Position numbers and translations under genes: made by a program
Shown here: piece after piece, positions 6,642 to 13,091 of the stretch
Position numbering within the stretch: position 1 is the first letter of the stretch
Layout of the letters: each line of letters starts with the position of its first letter
Source of the DNA: Nitrososphaerota archaeon
Lineage (GTDB): Archaea > Thermoproteota > Nitrososphaeria > Nitrososphaerales > Gagatemarchaeaceae
DNA: 13,344 bases
Reading direction: 5' to 3'
NCBI GenBank assembly: GCA_005877365.1
Contig: VBPP01000117.1
Coordinates: 1-13,344, forward strand
Notes under the pieces: model-generated
What the model was told of the DNA's origin: nothing
Database searches by the model: none
What the model saw: only the letters and a program-made list of their open reading frames with translations

Positions 6642-7176
6642 ATGACGACGAACATGGCTACGACAGACAGTAACTTCAGAGTACTGAAGTACGTGCAACT
6701 CGGATTGCAGACCATCGGAATACAATCTCACCAGATCGAAGCTCATCAACTGCCAAACGGATACGTAGTGGTTCGGTGGAATTCGGAGACAAGCAACCTC
6801 ATCACCTGGATCATACGGACGTGTCTCGGATTGAAGCTCAGAGAGAACAAGCAGAGTGCCCGTTGACATCCCCTGGATCGACAGTTGTCCAAGAGACTTC
6901 GTCGCATTTCTACAAGGTCTAGCCGAATCGGATGGACACGTCGACAAGACAAGAAACTACGCAGAGATTTCAAGCGTTCCGAACTCGGAGTTCTACCGTA
7001 GACTCATCGAGAAGCTCGGATACACCGCTAAAGTCTACACGTTCGACGACCCCCCAATAGCATTCCATGCTTCTGTTGAATCCTGTCGCGGTAAGATTCT
7101 GGAATATCGTATTCCTCCTGATTCTAAACAAGAGGACAGGTTTGGTCGGAAGCAAATCAGGGTACCGTTTACATGA
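6642..7176 (+). pseudogene. Single-motif LAGLIDADG endonuclease-like protein, frameshifted
   Basis: Two overlapping frames together make one protein. The first (ATG 6642 or 6657, stop at 6866) ends with a beta-hairpin and helix, GYVVVRWNSETSNLITWIIR then TCLGLKLREN. The second continues at SRVPVDIPWIDSCPRDFVAF with LQGLAESDGHV, a good LAGLIDADG match with the catalytic acid (D of SDG) kept, followed by helix and strands (SEFYRRLIEKLGYTAKVYTF). One missing base at about 6841-6856 (ctcagagagaacaagcag) would join them. Only one LAGLIDADG helix is present, so an intact product would work as a homodimer or as a DNA-binding protein. It is free-standing: no intein or intron context is visible. The frameshift suggests decay, as is usual for homing genes, though a sequencing indel is possible. 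Confidence 0.6.
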
Positions 7177-7319
7177 CCTGTGCTGGCCGCACTATGCAAA
7201 GTCAGGAGGGAATCGGTGACGATTACATAGGACAGGGTTGGCAACTGTACTTCAGAAACAAGAGGGTCCGCCAATCGCGTGCTGGGAAGATACAACCCGA
7301 TAGTGTGACCACCTTCTAA
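7173..7319 (+). CDS. Possible 48-residue reading frame after the LAGLIDADG gene
   Basis: An ATG overlapping the preceding stop (ATGA at 7173-7176) opens 48 codons ending with TAA at 7317-7319. The middle, GIGDDYIGQGWQLYFRNKRV, looks protein-like, but there is no recognised family, and it may be a displaced C-terminal piece of the LAGLIDADG protein. Its stop codon lies in the loop of the inverted repeat at 7302-7329. Confidence 0.25.
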   Translation: MTCAGRTMQSQEGIGDDYIGQGWQLYFRNKRVRQSRAGKIQPDSVTTF

Positions 7320-7329
7320 TGGTCACATT
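7302..7329. promoter_or_regulatory. Inverted repeat upstream of threonine dehydratase (operator or hairpin)
   Basis: TGTGACCA (7304-7311) and TGGTCACA (7320-7327) form a perfect 8-bp inverted repeat with an 8-base spacer; two more outer positions pair if one G-T is allowed. It lies 65 bp before the TTG start of the threonine dehydratase gene. The size and symmetry suit a dimeric repressor site (Lrp-like regulators often control such genes), or a terminator hairpin for the upstream frame. No T-run follows, which favours an operator slightly. Confidence 0.35.
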
Positions 7330-7392
7330 GACCTGATTACAGTCATCTTCTTAGGATACAAGTCTAACGTCACGAGCGTCGCGGAACAAGAA

Positions 7393-8349
7393 TTGCACAT
7401 CCCGAGTATTGCAGATGTTCTTGATGCTAAGAGAACGATTTCTCCCTACCTTGGACGGACTCCCCTTCGTCTTAATTTCCCCTTGAACAAGTATCTCAAC
7501 TCAGATGTGTACGTCAAGTACGAAAACTACCTCCCGACTGGGGCTTTCAAAGTGCGCGGCGGCATCAATCTGCTGTCGAACCTCCGAAATCAGAACGTCA
7601 AGACCGTCATTACGGCCTCGACCGGAAACCATGCCCAATCGATAGCCTACGCATCGAACCTTTTCGGCATACGCGCGGTAATCGTGATGCCCGAAATGGC
7701 TAATCCGACGAAGGTCGAAGCGACACGGAGCTATGGGGCCGAAGTGGTCTTTCATGGAAAAGACTTCGACGAAGCAAGGGAATTCGCGGAACAGACGGCG
7801 GCACAGAAAGGCCATCGCTACATCCACTCGGCCAACGAACCTCTGCTAATCAGCGGGGTCGCGACCCTCGCACTAGAAATTTTTGAAGACCTTCCTGATG
7901 TCGATGTAATCATCTCACCGGTCGGGGGAGGCAGTGGCGCATCAGGGGCCTGCATAGTGTCGCATGCGATGAACCCCAAGACGTGGGTCATCGGCGTACA
8001 ATCAGAGAACGCACCGGCACAGTACAAATCTTGGAAAACGAAGACCTTGGTGTCGGACAAGACGGAGACCTTTGCGGAAGGCCTCGCTACTAGGGTGGGC
8101 TTCGAGCTCACTCAAAGAGTACTGAGAGAAGGCTTGCACGACTTCGTGTTGGTCTCCGATGATGAAATCAGGAACTCGATGGTGATCATGATTGAGACCG
8201 CACATACTCTTGCCGAGGCCGCTGGTGCCTCTCCATTGGCGGCCGCTTACAAAATCAGACACCTGCTGAAGGGGAAGAAAGTCGTGCTTGTGCTGAGCGG
8301 AGGAAACATTTCACTCGACCAACTGAGGAAGCTACTGGCGGACCGTTGA
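7393..8349 (+). CDS. ilvA: Threonine/serine dehydratase (PLP fold type II)
   Basis: A 318-residue PLP enzyme of the short threonine dehydratase/serine racemase type, lacking the C-terminal ACT-like regulatory domain of biosynthetic IlvA. It deaminates L-threonine to 2-oxobutanoate (or L-serine to pyruvate). The PLP lysine is K53 in YLPTGAFKVRGG, the substrate carboxylate loop is STGNHAQS at 76-83, the phosphate-binding loop is PVGGGSGASG from 176, and the C-terminal VLVLSGGN holds the residue contacting the pyridine nitrogen. The start is TTG at 7393; the frame is open upstream to 7318 without ATG or GTG, and TTG gives the usual N-terminus (IPSIADVLDAKRTI). Symbol assigned by function; a catabolic tdcB-like role or serine racemase activity is equally possible. 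The frame is intact, in contrast to both neighbours. Confidence 0.88.
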   Translation: MHIPSIADVLDAKRTISPYLGRTPLRLNFPLNKYLNSDVYVKYENYLPTGAFKVRGGINLLSNLRNQNVKTVITASTGNHAQSIAYASNLFGIRAVIVMPEMANPTKVEATRSYGAEVVFHGKDFDEAREFAEQTAAQKGHRYIHSANEPLLISGVATLALEIFEDLPDVDVIISPVGGGSGASGACIVSHAMNPKTWVIGVQSENAPAQYKSWKTKTLVSDKTETFAEGLATRVGFELTQRVLREGLHDFVLVSDDEIRNSMVIMIETAHTLAEAAGASPLAAAYKIRHLLKGKKVVLVLSGGNISLDQLRKLLADR

Positions 8350-8409
8350 TGGCAAAAGCCTCCTTTCTCATCGGGTAGAATGAGTTGAATCGAAACAAAA
8401 GCGCTGCTA

Positions 8410-9054
8410 CCGGAACTCCATTTTTTAGCGATGCTATGAAGTTGTGAACGGCATCACTATCGATAACCCTTGTCGAGTTCATCGATGACGAAGACGGGTT
8501 CAATGCCTTGGTCCACCATCTTCTTTGTCAAAGCATCGGCAAGTCCCGGCGTCCTAATCGATGACGACGATAGCAGCTCATGATCGATCTATAGCTTTGG
8601 GACTCCTGTTACAGATTTGATGGCCTCCGAGATGGCGTTCGAGGCTAGGGCTGGAGGCTGGACGAACAGACTTGCGGCGTCTATTATCGACTTCGCGAGC
8701 CAGGGCGAATATTTCTTCAGCTGATCCTTCTTTGAAAGCTTCGACCACTTGGATTGGATTTCCGGTACGCTCGCGATTCCTTTCGCAATCGCAGTGAAGA
8801 ACCTGTCCTCAAGTTCCGCAACCGTGGTAACACTCCTTGTTTTACTTATCTTGGCCACTATCGGAAGCTTGGGTGCTCCTTCTTGAACTCCGGCAAACGC
8901 GATGCCCTGCAGGACGGTGCTCTTGCCCACGCCCTTGGGCCAAATATCGCGACTCCTCGATCTTCACTCCCGAACAGCCCCTTGGCCAGATTTGATGCAT
9001 TGCTGTCAACATCGACGAAAAGCAGCGAGAAGAACTCATCCGTGTGCTGAATGT
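8410..9054 (-). pseudogene. AAA-type (P-loop) ATPase pseudogene with several lesions
   Basis: Read right to left, the N-terminal piece ends with NLAKGLFGSEDRGVAIFGP. The next codons must shift one base to give GVGKSTVLQGIAFAG, so the Walker A motif itself is split by an apparent 1-base loss at about 8934 (ccaagggc where ccaaagggc would fit). The second frame runs to AISEAIKSVTGVPKL and an amber stop at 8589-8591, then continues in the same frame through LADALTKKMVDQGIEPVFVI and DELDK (Walker B). A further 1-base shift then yields VIDSDAVHNFIASLKNG, after which similarity is lost near 8420. The 5' end, around 9050, abuts a plus-strand hydrolase fragment. The order P-loop, helical insert, FVIDELDK is typical of archaeal stand-alone AAA ATPases. 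Three or more lesions make a functional product unlikely. Confidence 0.75.
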
Positions 9055-9068
9055 CGCTGAGCGCGTAG

Positions 9069-9356
9069 ACGAGAAGTGGCCTGGTCAGGAACAATGGCAT
9101 CAAGACATTGATCACTCCCGGAGTCACTACCGAGGGATGCGTAGAATCCACCGCGCGTGACGGTCAGTTCTACGATTACATGATCGTCACCGCAAGAGAC
9201 TGCGTCAAGTCCGAGAACCAGAGAAACCACGAGGGCGCCCTCGAGATAATGGTGGGCAGGTGGGATGTAATAACCTCGAAGCAGATAATGGATATCTGGT
9301 CTTCGCGACGGGAACCTCAACTAGCATCCGTGAGAAGAGAGAATATCCACGCCTGA
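9069..9356 (+). pseudogene. C-terminal fragment of an isochorismatase-family cysteine hydrolase
   Basis: The frame opens after TAG at 9066 and reads SGLVRNNGIKTLITPGVTTE, then GCVESTARDG, the active-site strand and helix of isochorismatase-like hydrolases with the nucleophilic Cys. It goes on with DYMIVTARDCVKSENQRNHE and ALEIMVGRWDVITSKQIMDI, the normal C-terminal part. The N-terminal half, with the catalytic Asp and Lys of the triad, is absent: upstream DNA belongs to the ATPase on the other strand. Family members hydrolyse amides such as nicotinamide, N-carbamoyl compounds or biuret-type substrates. About 90 of the usual 180-230 residues remain, so the fragment should be inactive. A TTG at 9108 could start a short peptide but would lack the same residues. 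Confidence 0.72.
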
Positions 9357-9424
9357 AATCGCTACTTGCAGGAACGAACCTCCCACGCAGTTCTGCCGGA
9401 TGGTGTTTCCTTGGATTTACCTGA

Positions 9425-10651
9425 CTACGCCTTGTTCCCGACGTCGTACAGCAATCGCCGTATTCCGTCCGGCTCCGAACTCTGCTGAGCCGCCTTTGTA
9501 ATCGAGGAATCCACGGCTTGAGCGAATTTCTTTGCGCCCCCGAATTTTTGCAGGGTCTCTGGAGGAACGAACTTGATGAGCAACGCCGACGTTCCCGGCG
9601 GAACTCCCGCGAAGTGCACCGTGACGATTCCGTGATCTTTCAGGAGATTCATTGCTACGGCTGCCGTCGCTTCATACGGCACCATGGGAGGTTCTGAGAT
9701 ATTCCCTCTCTCCATGATCAACTCGAGGATATCTTCAGCTAACAGCTGCGAGGTGATCGGGTTGTCGTGAACGCGGTTCCCAAGTATCTTCTTGAGTTCA
9801 TTGCCCACCTCTTTGGTCGTCTGAACGAGCGTCTTGACGCGCTTGGGATCGTATCGCTGGAGCGACCTCAAGGCAGCCGGCAGGAAGATCGGACGCGCCT
9901 CCAGGCCCAGTTGCCATGCCTTGCTCCTTATCCTCGCAACCAGTTCCCTCTTGCCTCCCAGGAGACCGAACCTGGGCCCGAAGACACCGTACTTGTCCAG
10001 ACCGGTCGCAGCGATGTCGACTCCGAGTTCCAGGCTCTTTGGTTGTCCGAATATCGCGGGGCCAACCCTCGCGCCTCCTGCATCGTCCACATAGATCGGC
10101 AGTCCACGACCTTGAGCCAGCCCAACTATTGCCTTCAGATCGTCAGTTTCTATGATGTCGTAGGTAACGGCCAAACGAGTCACGACCACCAGACCGATGT
10201 TTCTTTCAGCATCGAGGGCCGCGGCGAACTCCCTGAGGCCGGTGGTACCCGCGAACCTCCCACCCGCCAAGTTTGCCGCCCTGATTACAGTCGGGTGGCT
10301 GTAGCTCGGCGCCACCCCCAGTACCGTCTGCCCAGGCTTCACCATGGTCAGATGCGTCGCCATGGTCGCGGCCGTCAGCCTGTTGGCGAGAAAGGCATCG
10401 TGCACCAGGGAAGAGCCTCCAAGGTGCCGGAGCGCTGCTTTCCTGAATCCCTCCTCGTAAATCGCGGAAGCAGTCTCATCGTCGAGGTTGCCGATATCAT
10501 CGGTCCCCGCCGGGTACGCCCTCTCCAGTCCGGAGAAATTGAAGACGCCTTCACCCGCGCTCAATCTGGTTCGAATCACATGGTGAGCTTCCGTTATCTT
10601 GATGGGGTTCCCGAACCTGTCGGTCTTAGTTACCAGACTCGTATCAGTCAA
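9425..10651 (-). CDS. SelA-like PLP-dependent enzyme (fold type I, aspartate aminotransferase superfamily)
   Basis: An intact 408-residue PLP enzyme with the look of the SelA/COG1921 group (bacterial selenocysteine synthase, archaeal MJ0158-type proteins, and ammonia lyases). The cofactor-binding strand is LPIYVDDAGGARVGP (residues 185-198; Asp190 is the likely partner of the pyridine nitrogen), and the Schiff-base lysine is K220 in ATGLDKYGVFGPRFGLLGGK. Substrate-loop features include FNFSGLERAYPAGT near residue 37 and PSYSHPTVIRAANLAGG. The start is TTG at 10651, the first start after an in-frame TGA, and a TATA box 27 bp upstream supports it. Archaea make Sec-tRNA by the SepSecS route, so a role in selenocysteine synthesis is doubtful; an amino acid or amino sugar lyase is more likely. 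The substrate is unknown. Next to it lies a threonine synthase relic on the same strand. Confidence 0.82.
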   Translation of the reverse strand: MTDTSLVTKTDRFGNPIKITEAHHVIRTRLSAGEGVFNFSGLERAYPAGTDDIGNLDDETASAIYEEGFRKAALRHLGGSSLVHDAFLANRLTAATMATHLTMVKPGQTVLGVAPSYSHPTVIRAANLAGGRFAGTTGLREFAAALDAERNIGLVVVTRLAVTYDIIETDDLKAIVGLAQGRGLPIYVDDAGGARVGPAIFGQPKSLELGVDIAATGLDKYGVFGPRFGLLGGKRELVARIRSKAWQLGLEARPIFLPAALRSLQRYDPKRVKTLVQTTKEVGNELKKILGNRVHDNPITSQLLAEDILELIMERGNISEPPMVPYEATAAVAMNLLKDHGIVTVHFAGVPPGTSALLIKFVPPETLQKFGGAKKFAQAVDSSITKAAQQSSEPDGIRRLLYDVGNKA

Positions 10652-10674
10652 CGTTTCGTATTCGCGCTGTCAGT

Positions 10675-10688
10675 GATATATGTGATTC
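10675..10688 (-). promoter_or_regulatory. Archaeal TATA/BRE promoter of the SelA-like gene
   Basis: The minus-strand sequence is GAATCACATATATC, with the TATA octamer CATATATC at 10682-10675. Its centre is about 27 bp before the TTG at 10651, the distance expected for a leaderless transcript that begins at the start codon. Twelve of the 14 bases equal the tautomerase promoter at 807-820. Confidence 0.65.
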
Positions 10689-10693
10689 GGCCT

Positions 10694-10888
10694 CTACAGC
10701 TCGCTATCTGCCCTTTCCATATGCACAGGGGGTGGCTTTGTGCCGGGATCCTTGAAACCAGAACCAGTTATTGGGATCACAACCGCATCGTCGGCCTCTT
10801 TCTTTCCTTTCTCCCGAAGGCGGAGCAGGCCTGCGAGGGCAGCACATGACGTGGGCTCGGCGAAGATCCCCGACTTGGTCGCCATCAA
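10694..10888 (-). pseudogene. thrC: C-terminal relic of threonine synthase (PLP fold type II)
   Basis: The peptide KSGIFAEPTSCAALAGLLRL followed by REKGKKEADDAVVIPITGSG and FKDP is the C-terminal part of threonine synthase-type enzymes (the family pattern is EGIFAEPASAASLAGLL...VVxxxTGSGLKDP). The frame may continue a little further upstream as FLQQQRLMAT, which also resembles the family, but soon enters DNA that matches a deacetylase on the other strand. About 65-75 of the usual 350-400 residues remain, without the PLP lysine, so no activity is expected. Related PLP enzymes such as cysteate synthase cannot be excluded. Confidence 0.65.
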
Positions 10889-10984
10889 TCGTTGTTGCTG
10901 GAGGAATTCTTGCGATATGTCAAGTCCTTCCCGGACGTGTGGGTAGCGACCTGCAAAGAGATAGCAGATGCATACGTAGACTGA
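10889..10984 (+). pseudogene. C-terminal relic of a polysaccharide deacetylase-family protein
   Basis: In the plus strand the frame ending with TGA at 10982-10984 encodes LLLEEFLRYVKSFPDVWVAT and CKEIADAYVD. This resembles the last helix of NodB-type polysaccharide deacetylases, where a pattern like FLxYVxSxPxVWxATxxEIAxxW follows the final barrel strand. Only about 30 residues are left and no catalytic residues are present. It meets the threonine synthase relic head to head near 10880-10895. Confidence 0.5.
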
Positions 10985-11010
10985 ACAAAGACGATTGGGG
11001 GACTAGCACA

Positions 11011-11939
11011 TTGAAAGCATCAATCCTGGTTCATGGCGGAGCCGACACCCCCCTCGAGGGCGGAGCGAGAGACGGCGTGGTCAACGCGGTGAACGCCGGA
11101 ATCAAATTCCCCAATTCTGCGATGAGATGGTCCAGGCAGCCATCAGGAGCCTCAAGGATGACGGGCATTATGGCGCTGGGGCCGGATCACCTCTGGGCGT
11201 TGACGGCAAGGTGAGCCTGACGGCAAACATAATGGACGGTAAGACGCTCAATTCCGGAGGCGTGGTGCTGATCACAGGGGTGAAGAATCCAATCTTCGTC
11301 GCAAGAAAGGTCATGGAAGCGACCGACAACCGCATTCTCGCGGGCGAGTTCGCCACCCAGTTTGCACATGCGTTCGGCTTTGAGGATCGCGAAGGGGTGA
11401 ACGCCGCCAGATTCAGGGAATACAAGGCGCTCAAAGAGCAGCTCAAGCTCAGTCAGCAGCTGGACTACCTCGTAAAATGGCCAAAGCTCCGAGAGCTCAT
11501 TAGGAAGAACCCGAAGCTCTTTGGCCTCGATACAGTCGGAGCGGTCACCATCGACAGGCATGGAAACATGGCTGCGGCCGGATCTTCAGGCGGGCTTACC
11601 CTTCAGCTTCCCGGGAGGATAAATGACCTTGCCATCATCGGAGCCGGCATCTTCGCTGACAACAAGCTCGGCGCGGTGGCCGTGACCGGTCTCGGAGAGT
11701 TCAGCATAAAGTACGGAGTGGCGCGGGAGGTCTGCAGGCTGATGAAGACGGGCCTTTCGCCCAGAAGCGCCGCTTCAAAGATCGTCAAGATCGCCACCAA
11801 GGAAGACGTGCCCCTCGGTGTAATCGCAATGACGCGCAACGGCACGTGGGGACTCGACTGGAACAGCCTCCCGGTGATGGCTCACTGTCATCTTACTGAA
11901 GGCGGCCAACCCGAATTCGATTTGAAGCGAAGAACCTAG
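11011..11939 (+). pseudogene. Isoaspartyl peptidase/L-asparaginase (Ntn hydrolase, Asparaginase_2), frameshifted
   Basis: A TTG at 11011 with a G-run 10 bases upstream starts MKASILVHGGADTPLEGGAR, the classic N-terminus of this family, and runs to VNAVNAGIK near 11110. The rest is in another frame from about 11118: CDEMVQAAIRSLKDDGHYGA, IMDGKTLNSGGVVLITGVKN, and the autoprocessing site LDTVGAV, whose Thr (codon 11532-11534) would become the N-terminal nucleophile of the beta subunit. The beta chain contains LPGRINDLAIIGAGIFADN and AVTGLGE, all normal. Between AGIK and DEMVQ the family usually has about 12 residues and here about 8, so a few codons may be missing as well as the frame. An internal start at 11127 would leave out the first alpha-chain strand. 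Intact enzymes cleave isoaspartyl dipeptides and asparagine. Confidence 0.8.
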
Positions 11940-12342
11940 AATCGCCTTGGATGTACCAGAGAACGTCTCATCGTCTGTGGTGATGTCCTCCCGGAGAATT
12001 CATCGCAACAGTGTCGAACAGGATTAGCTAATGATGGAACACAACTGTATCTGAAAATCATTTCTGGTTGGCACTTCACAAGGGACGGAGTCAAAACTCC
12101 AGCTGCCCTGGTCTAGCTAATCTAACCCATTCGTCTTCCGGAATTGCGAAGCGGCAAATTGCATTCTCGAGCGAAAAAATGAGGACGATGAAGAGAACCG
12201 TTCAGAAGAAGGAATTGATGCACAATACACGCCTGCTGGTCAGGTGCATTCTCATGCCCAGCAATCCGCAGCTGTCACTCCTCAGGTTTCACTTCTACCT
12301 CTTGCGATCTTCGGCGGCGCCTCGTGGACTGAGGCTATCCGC
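11940..12342. other. 400-bp stretch with no recognised gene
   Basis: Neither strand shows a frame with convincing protein character; the longest plus-strand frame (12068-12346) has an atypical composition. A small hairpin, GGAGT-CAAA-ACTCC, occurs at 12087-12100. No tRNA-like T-arm or other RNA gene was found by eye. The stretch is richer in A+T than the genes around it. Confidence 0.5.
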
Positions 12343-12552
12343 CTAATGACCCGGGGCTCCTCCCTTCTCTTCTCTCCTCAAGAGGAAGTACAGAAGTGCG
12401 ATAGGGAGGATAGCCGCCACAATTAGCCTCTCGGTTTCGTCGAAGTTTCTAAGTTGTTGGCCGACCAAGTTTTGAGAGACCTGGAAGACTGCCCAGGACG
12501 CGACTCCATACATCAGTCCCCATAGCGTCATCCGTTTGTCGCTTGAGTTCAT
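12343..12552 (-). CDS. Small membrane protein with two predicted helices
   Basis: A 69-residue protein, MNSSDKRMTLWGLMYGVASW then AVFQVSQNLVGQQLRNFDET, with a first moderately hydrophobic helix (about residues 9-27), a polar linker with NFDETERL, a strong second helix (LIVAAILPIALLYFLL, about 44-59) and a basic tail RREEKGG. This is the usual pattern of a two-helix membrane protein of unknown function. The ATG at 12552 is preferred to the internal ATG at 12531 because a TATA-like box lies 27 bp in front of it. No family is recognised. It follows the vapBC pair on the same strand but seems to have its own promoter. Confidence 0.6.
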   Translation of the reverse strand: MNSSDKRMTLWGLMYGVASWAVFQVSQNLVGQQLRNFDETERLIVAAILPIALLYFLLRREEKGGAPGH

Positions 12553-12575
12553 GGGCGTCCTTAAAGGGAGGATTC

Positions 12576-12583
12576 GAATAAAA
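12576..12583 (-). promoter_or_regulatory. TATA-like box of the small membrane protein gene
   Basis: The minus-strand octamer TTTTATTC, within an A/T-rich stretch in otherwise GC-rich DNA, is centred 27 bp before the ATG at 12552, the leaderless archaeal spacing. Confidence 0.4.
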
Positions 12584-12731
12584 GGAATAAGAAAGCTGAA
12601 TCCAGATTCAGAAATGCATTAGCCCACATCAGGGTTCGATAGGGGAGCTTCTTTCCTGTCATTTCCGGGCGCGATCCAACAGCAATATGGCCTTCGTGAC
12701 AGTATGGGGACAGGGGCGGGTCGTTCCCAAG

Positions 12732-12810
12732 GCGCAATGAAACGCTTGATGCGGCTATTCTCGTCGATTCACACTTCGAAGTGTCTGACCCTTGCTTCTT
12801 TGCTCTTGGC
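12732..12810. repeat. 79-bp imperfect direct repeat, copy B (partner 890-968)
   Basis: This copy covers the last 13-14 codons of the vapC gene on the minus strand, its stop codon at 12769-12771, and about 37 bp of downstream DNA. It is 61/79 identical to copy A without gaps. Conservation of the non-coding flank as well as the codons indicates duplication of a DNA segment. Confidence 0.8.
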
Positions 12811-13091
12811 AAGCTCGCTGTCCGTGGTGAGTAGGATCCCACCGACTCGCTTTGAGAGGGCAAGCGCGTAGGAGTCAGCCAGGGAGAGTCTGTTGTTCCT
12901 GCACTTCTCCATCCCGGCAGAGAGGGATAAATCAAGGTCGGCCCGGTCTTGTAATAGAACTCGCAGAGCGTGACCGAACAGAGAAGTCCTCGAGCCCCCC
13001 CTCCGTGGATTTTGTCTATCAACGGGCGCAATCTTTCATCATCAGCGTAGAAGAGGGACAGCGCTCCCGTATCGAAGACGAAGGAGGTCAT
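12769..13091 (-). pseudogene. vapC: VapC-type PIN toxin, internal deletion and frameshift
   Basis: The ATG at 13091 begins MTSFVFDTGALSLFYADDER, with the first catalytic Asp (D7), and continues to SVTLCEFYYKTG, with Glu44. The C-terminal half is in another frame: DLDLSLSAGMEKCRNNRLSL, then ADSYALALSKRVGGILLTTD (two more acidic residues) and SELAKSKEARVRHFEV, stop at 12769-12771. In intact VapC proteins about 20-25 residues separate the YYKT helix from the equivalent of DLDLSLSAG; here they are missing and the frame is shifted, with the junction at about 12938-12948. Without correction the first frame reads on into nonsense to 12561. All four acidic positions survive in the DNA, so the lesion seems recent. 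It overlaps its antitoxin gene by 4 bases (ATGA), the normal vapBC arrangement. Confidence 0.85.

Noticed and set aside
8457..8591. In-frame amber codons in the ATPase as possible pyrrolysine sites
   Set aside because: The same gene has two additional single-base frameshifts and an incomplete 5' end, so decay explains the TAG codons; no pylT or pylS is visible in the window.
9767..10849. A 360-codon plus-strand frame opposite the SelA-like gene
   Set aside because: Antisense to an intact PLP enzyme with recognisable motifs; no protein-like domain features are present.
12068..12346. A 92-codon plus-strand frame in the gap before the small membrane protein
   Set aside because: No recognised motif, irregular composition, no promoter, and it runs into the 3' end of the opposite gene.
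12620..12660. GGTTCGAT resembling a tRNA T-loop
   Set aside because: The flanking bases do not form a 5-bp T-stem and no acceptor or anticodon arms are found. A similar GGTTCGAAT at 10567 lies inside the SelA-like gene.
12561..12768. The frame-1 extension of vapC past its deletion
   Set aside because: The peptide after YYKTG in this frame is low-quality sequence, while the true C-terminus is found in another frame ending at 12769.
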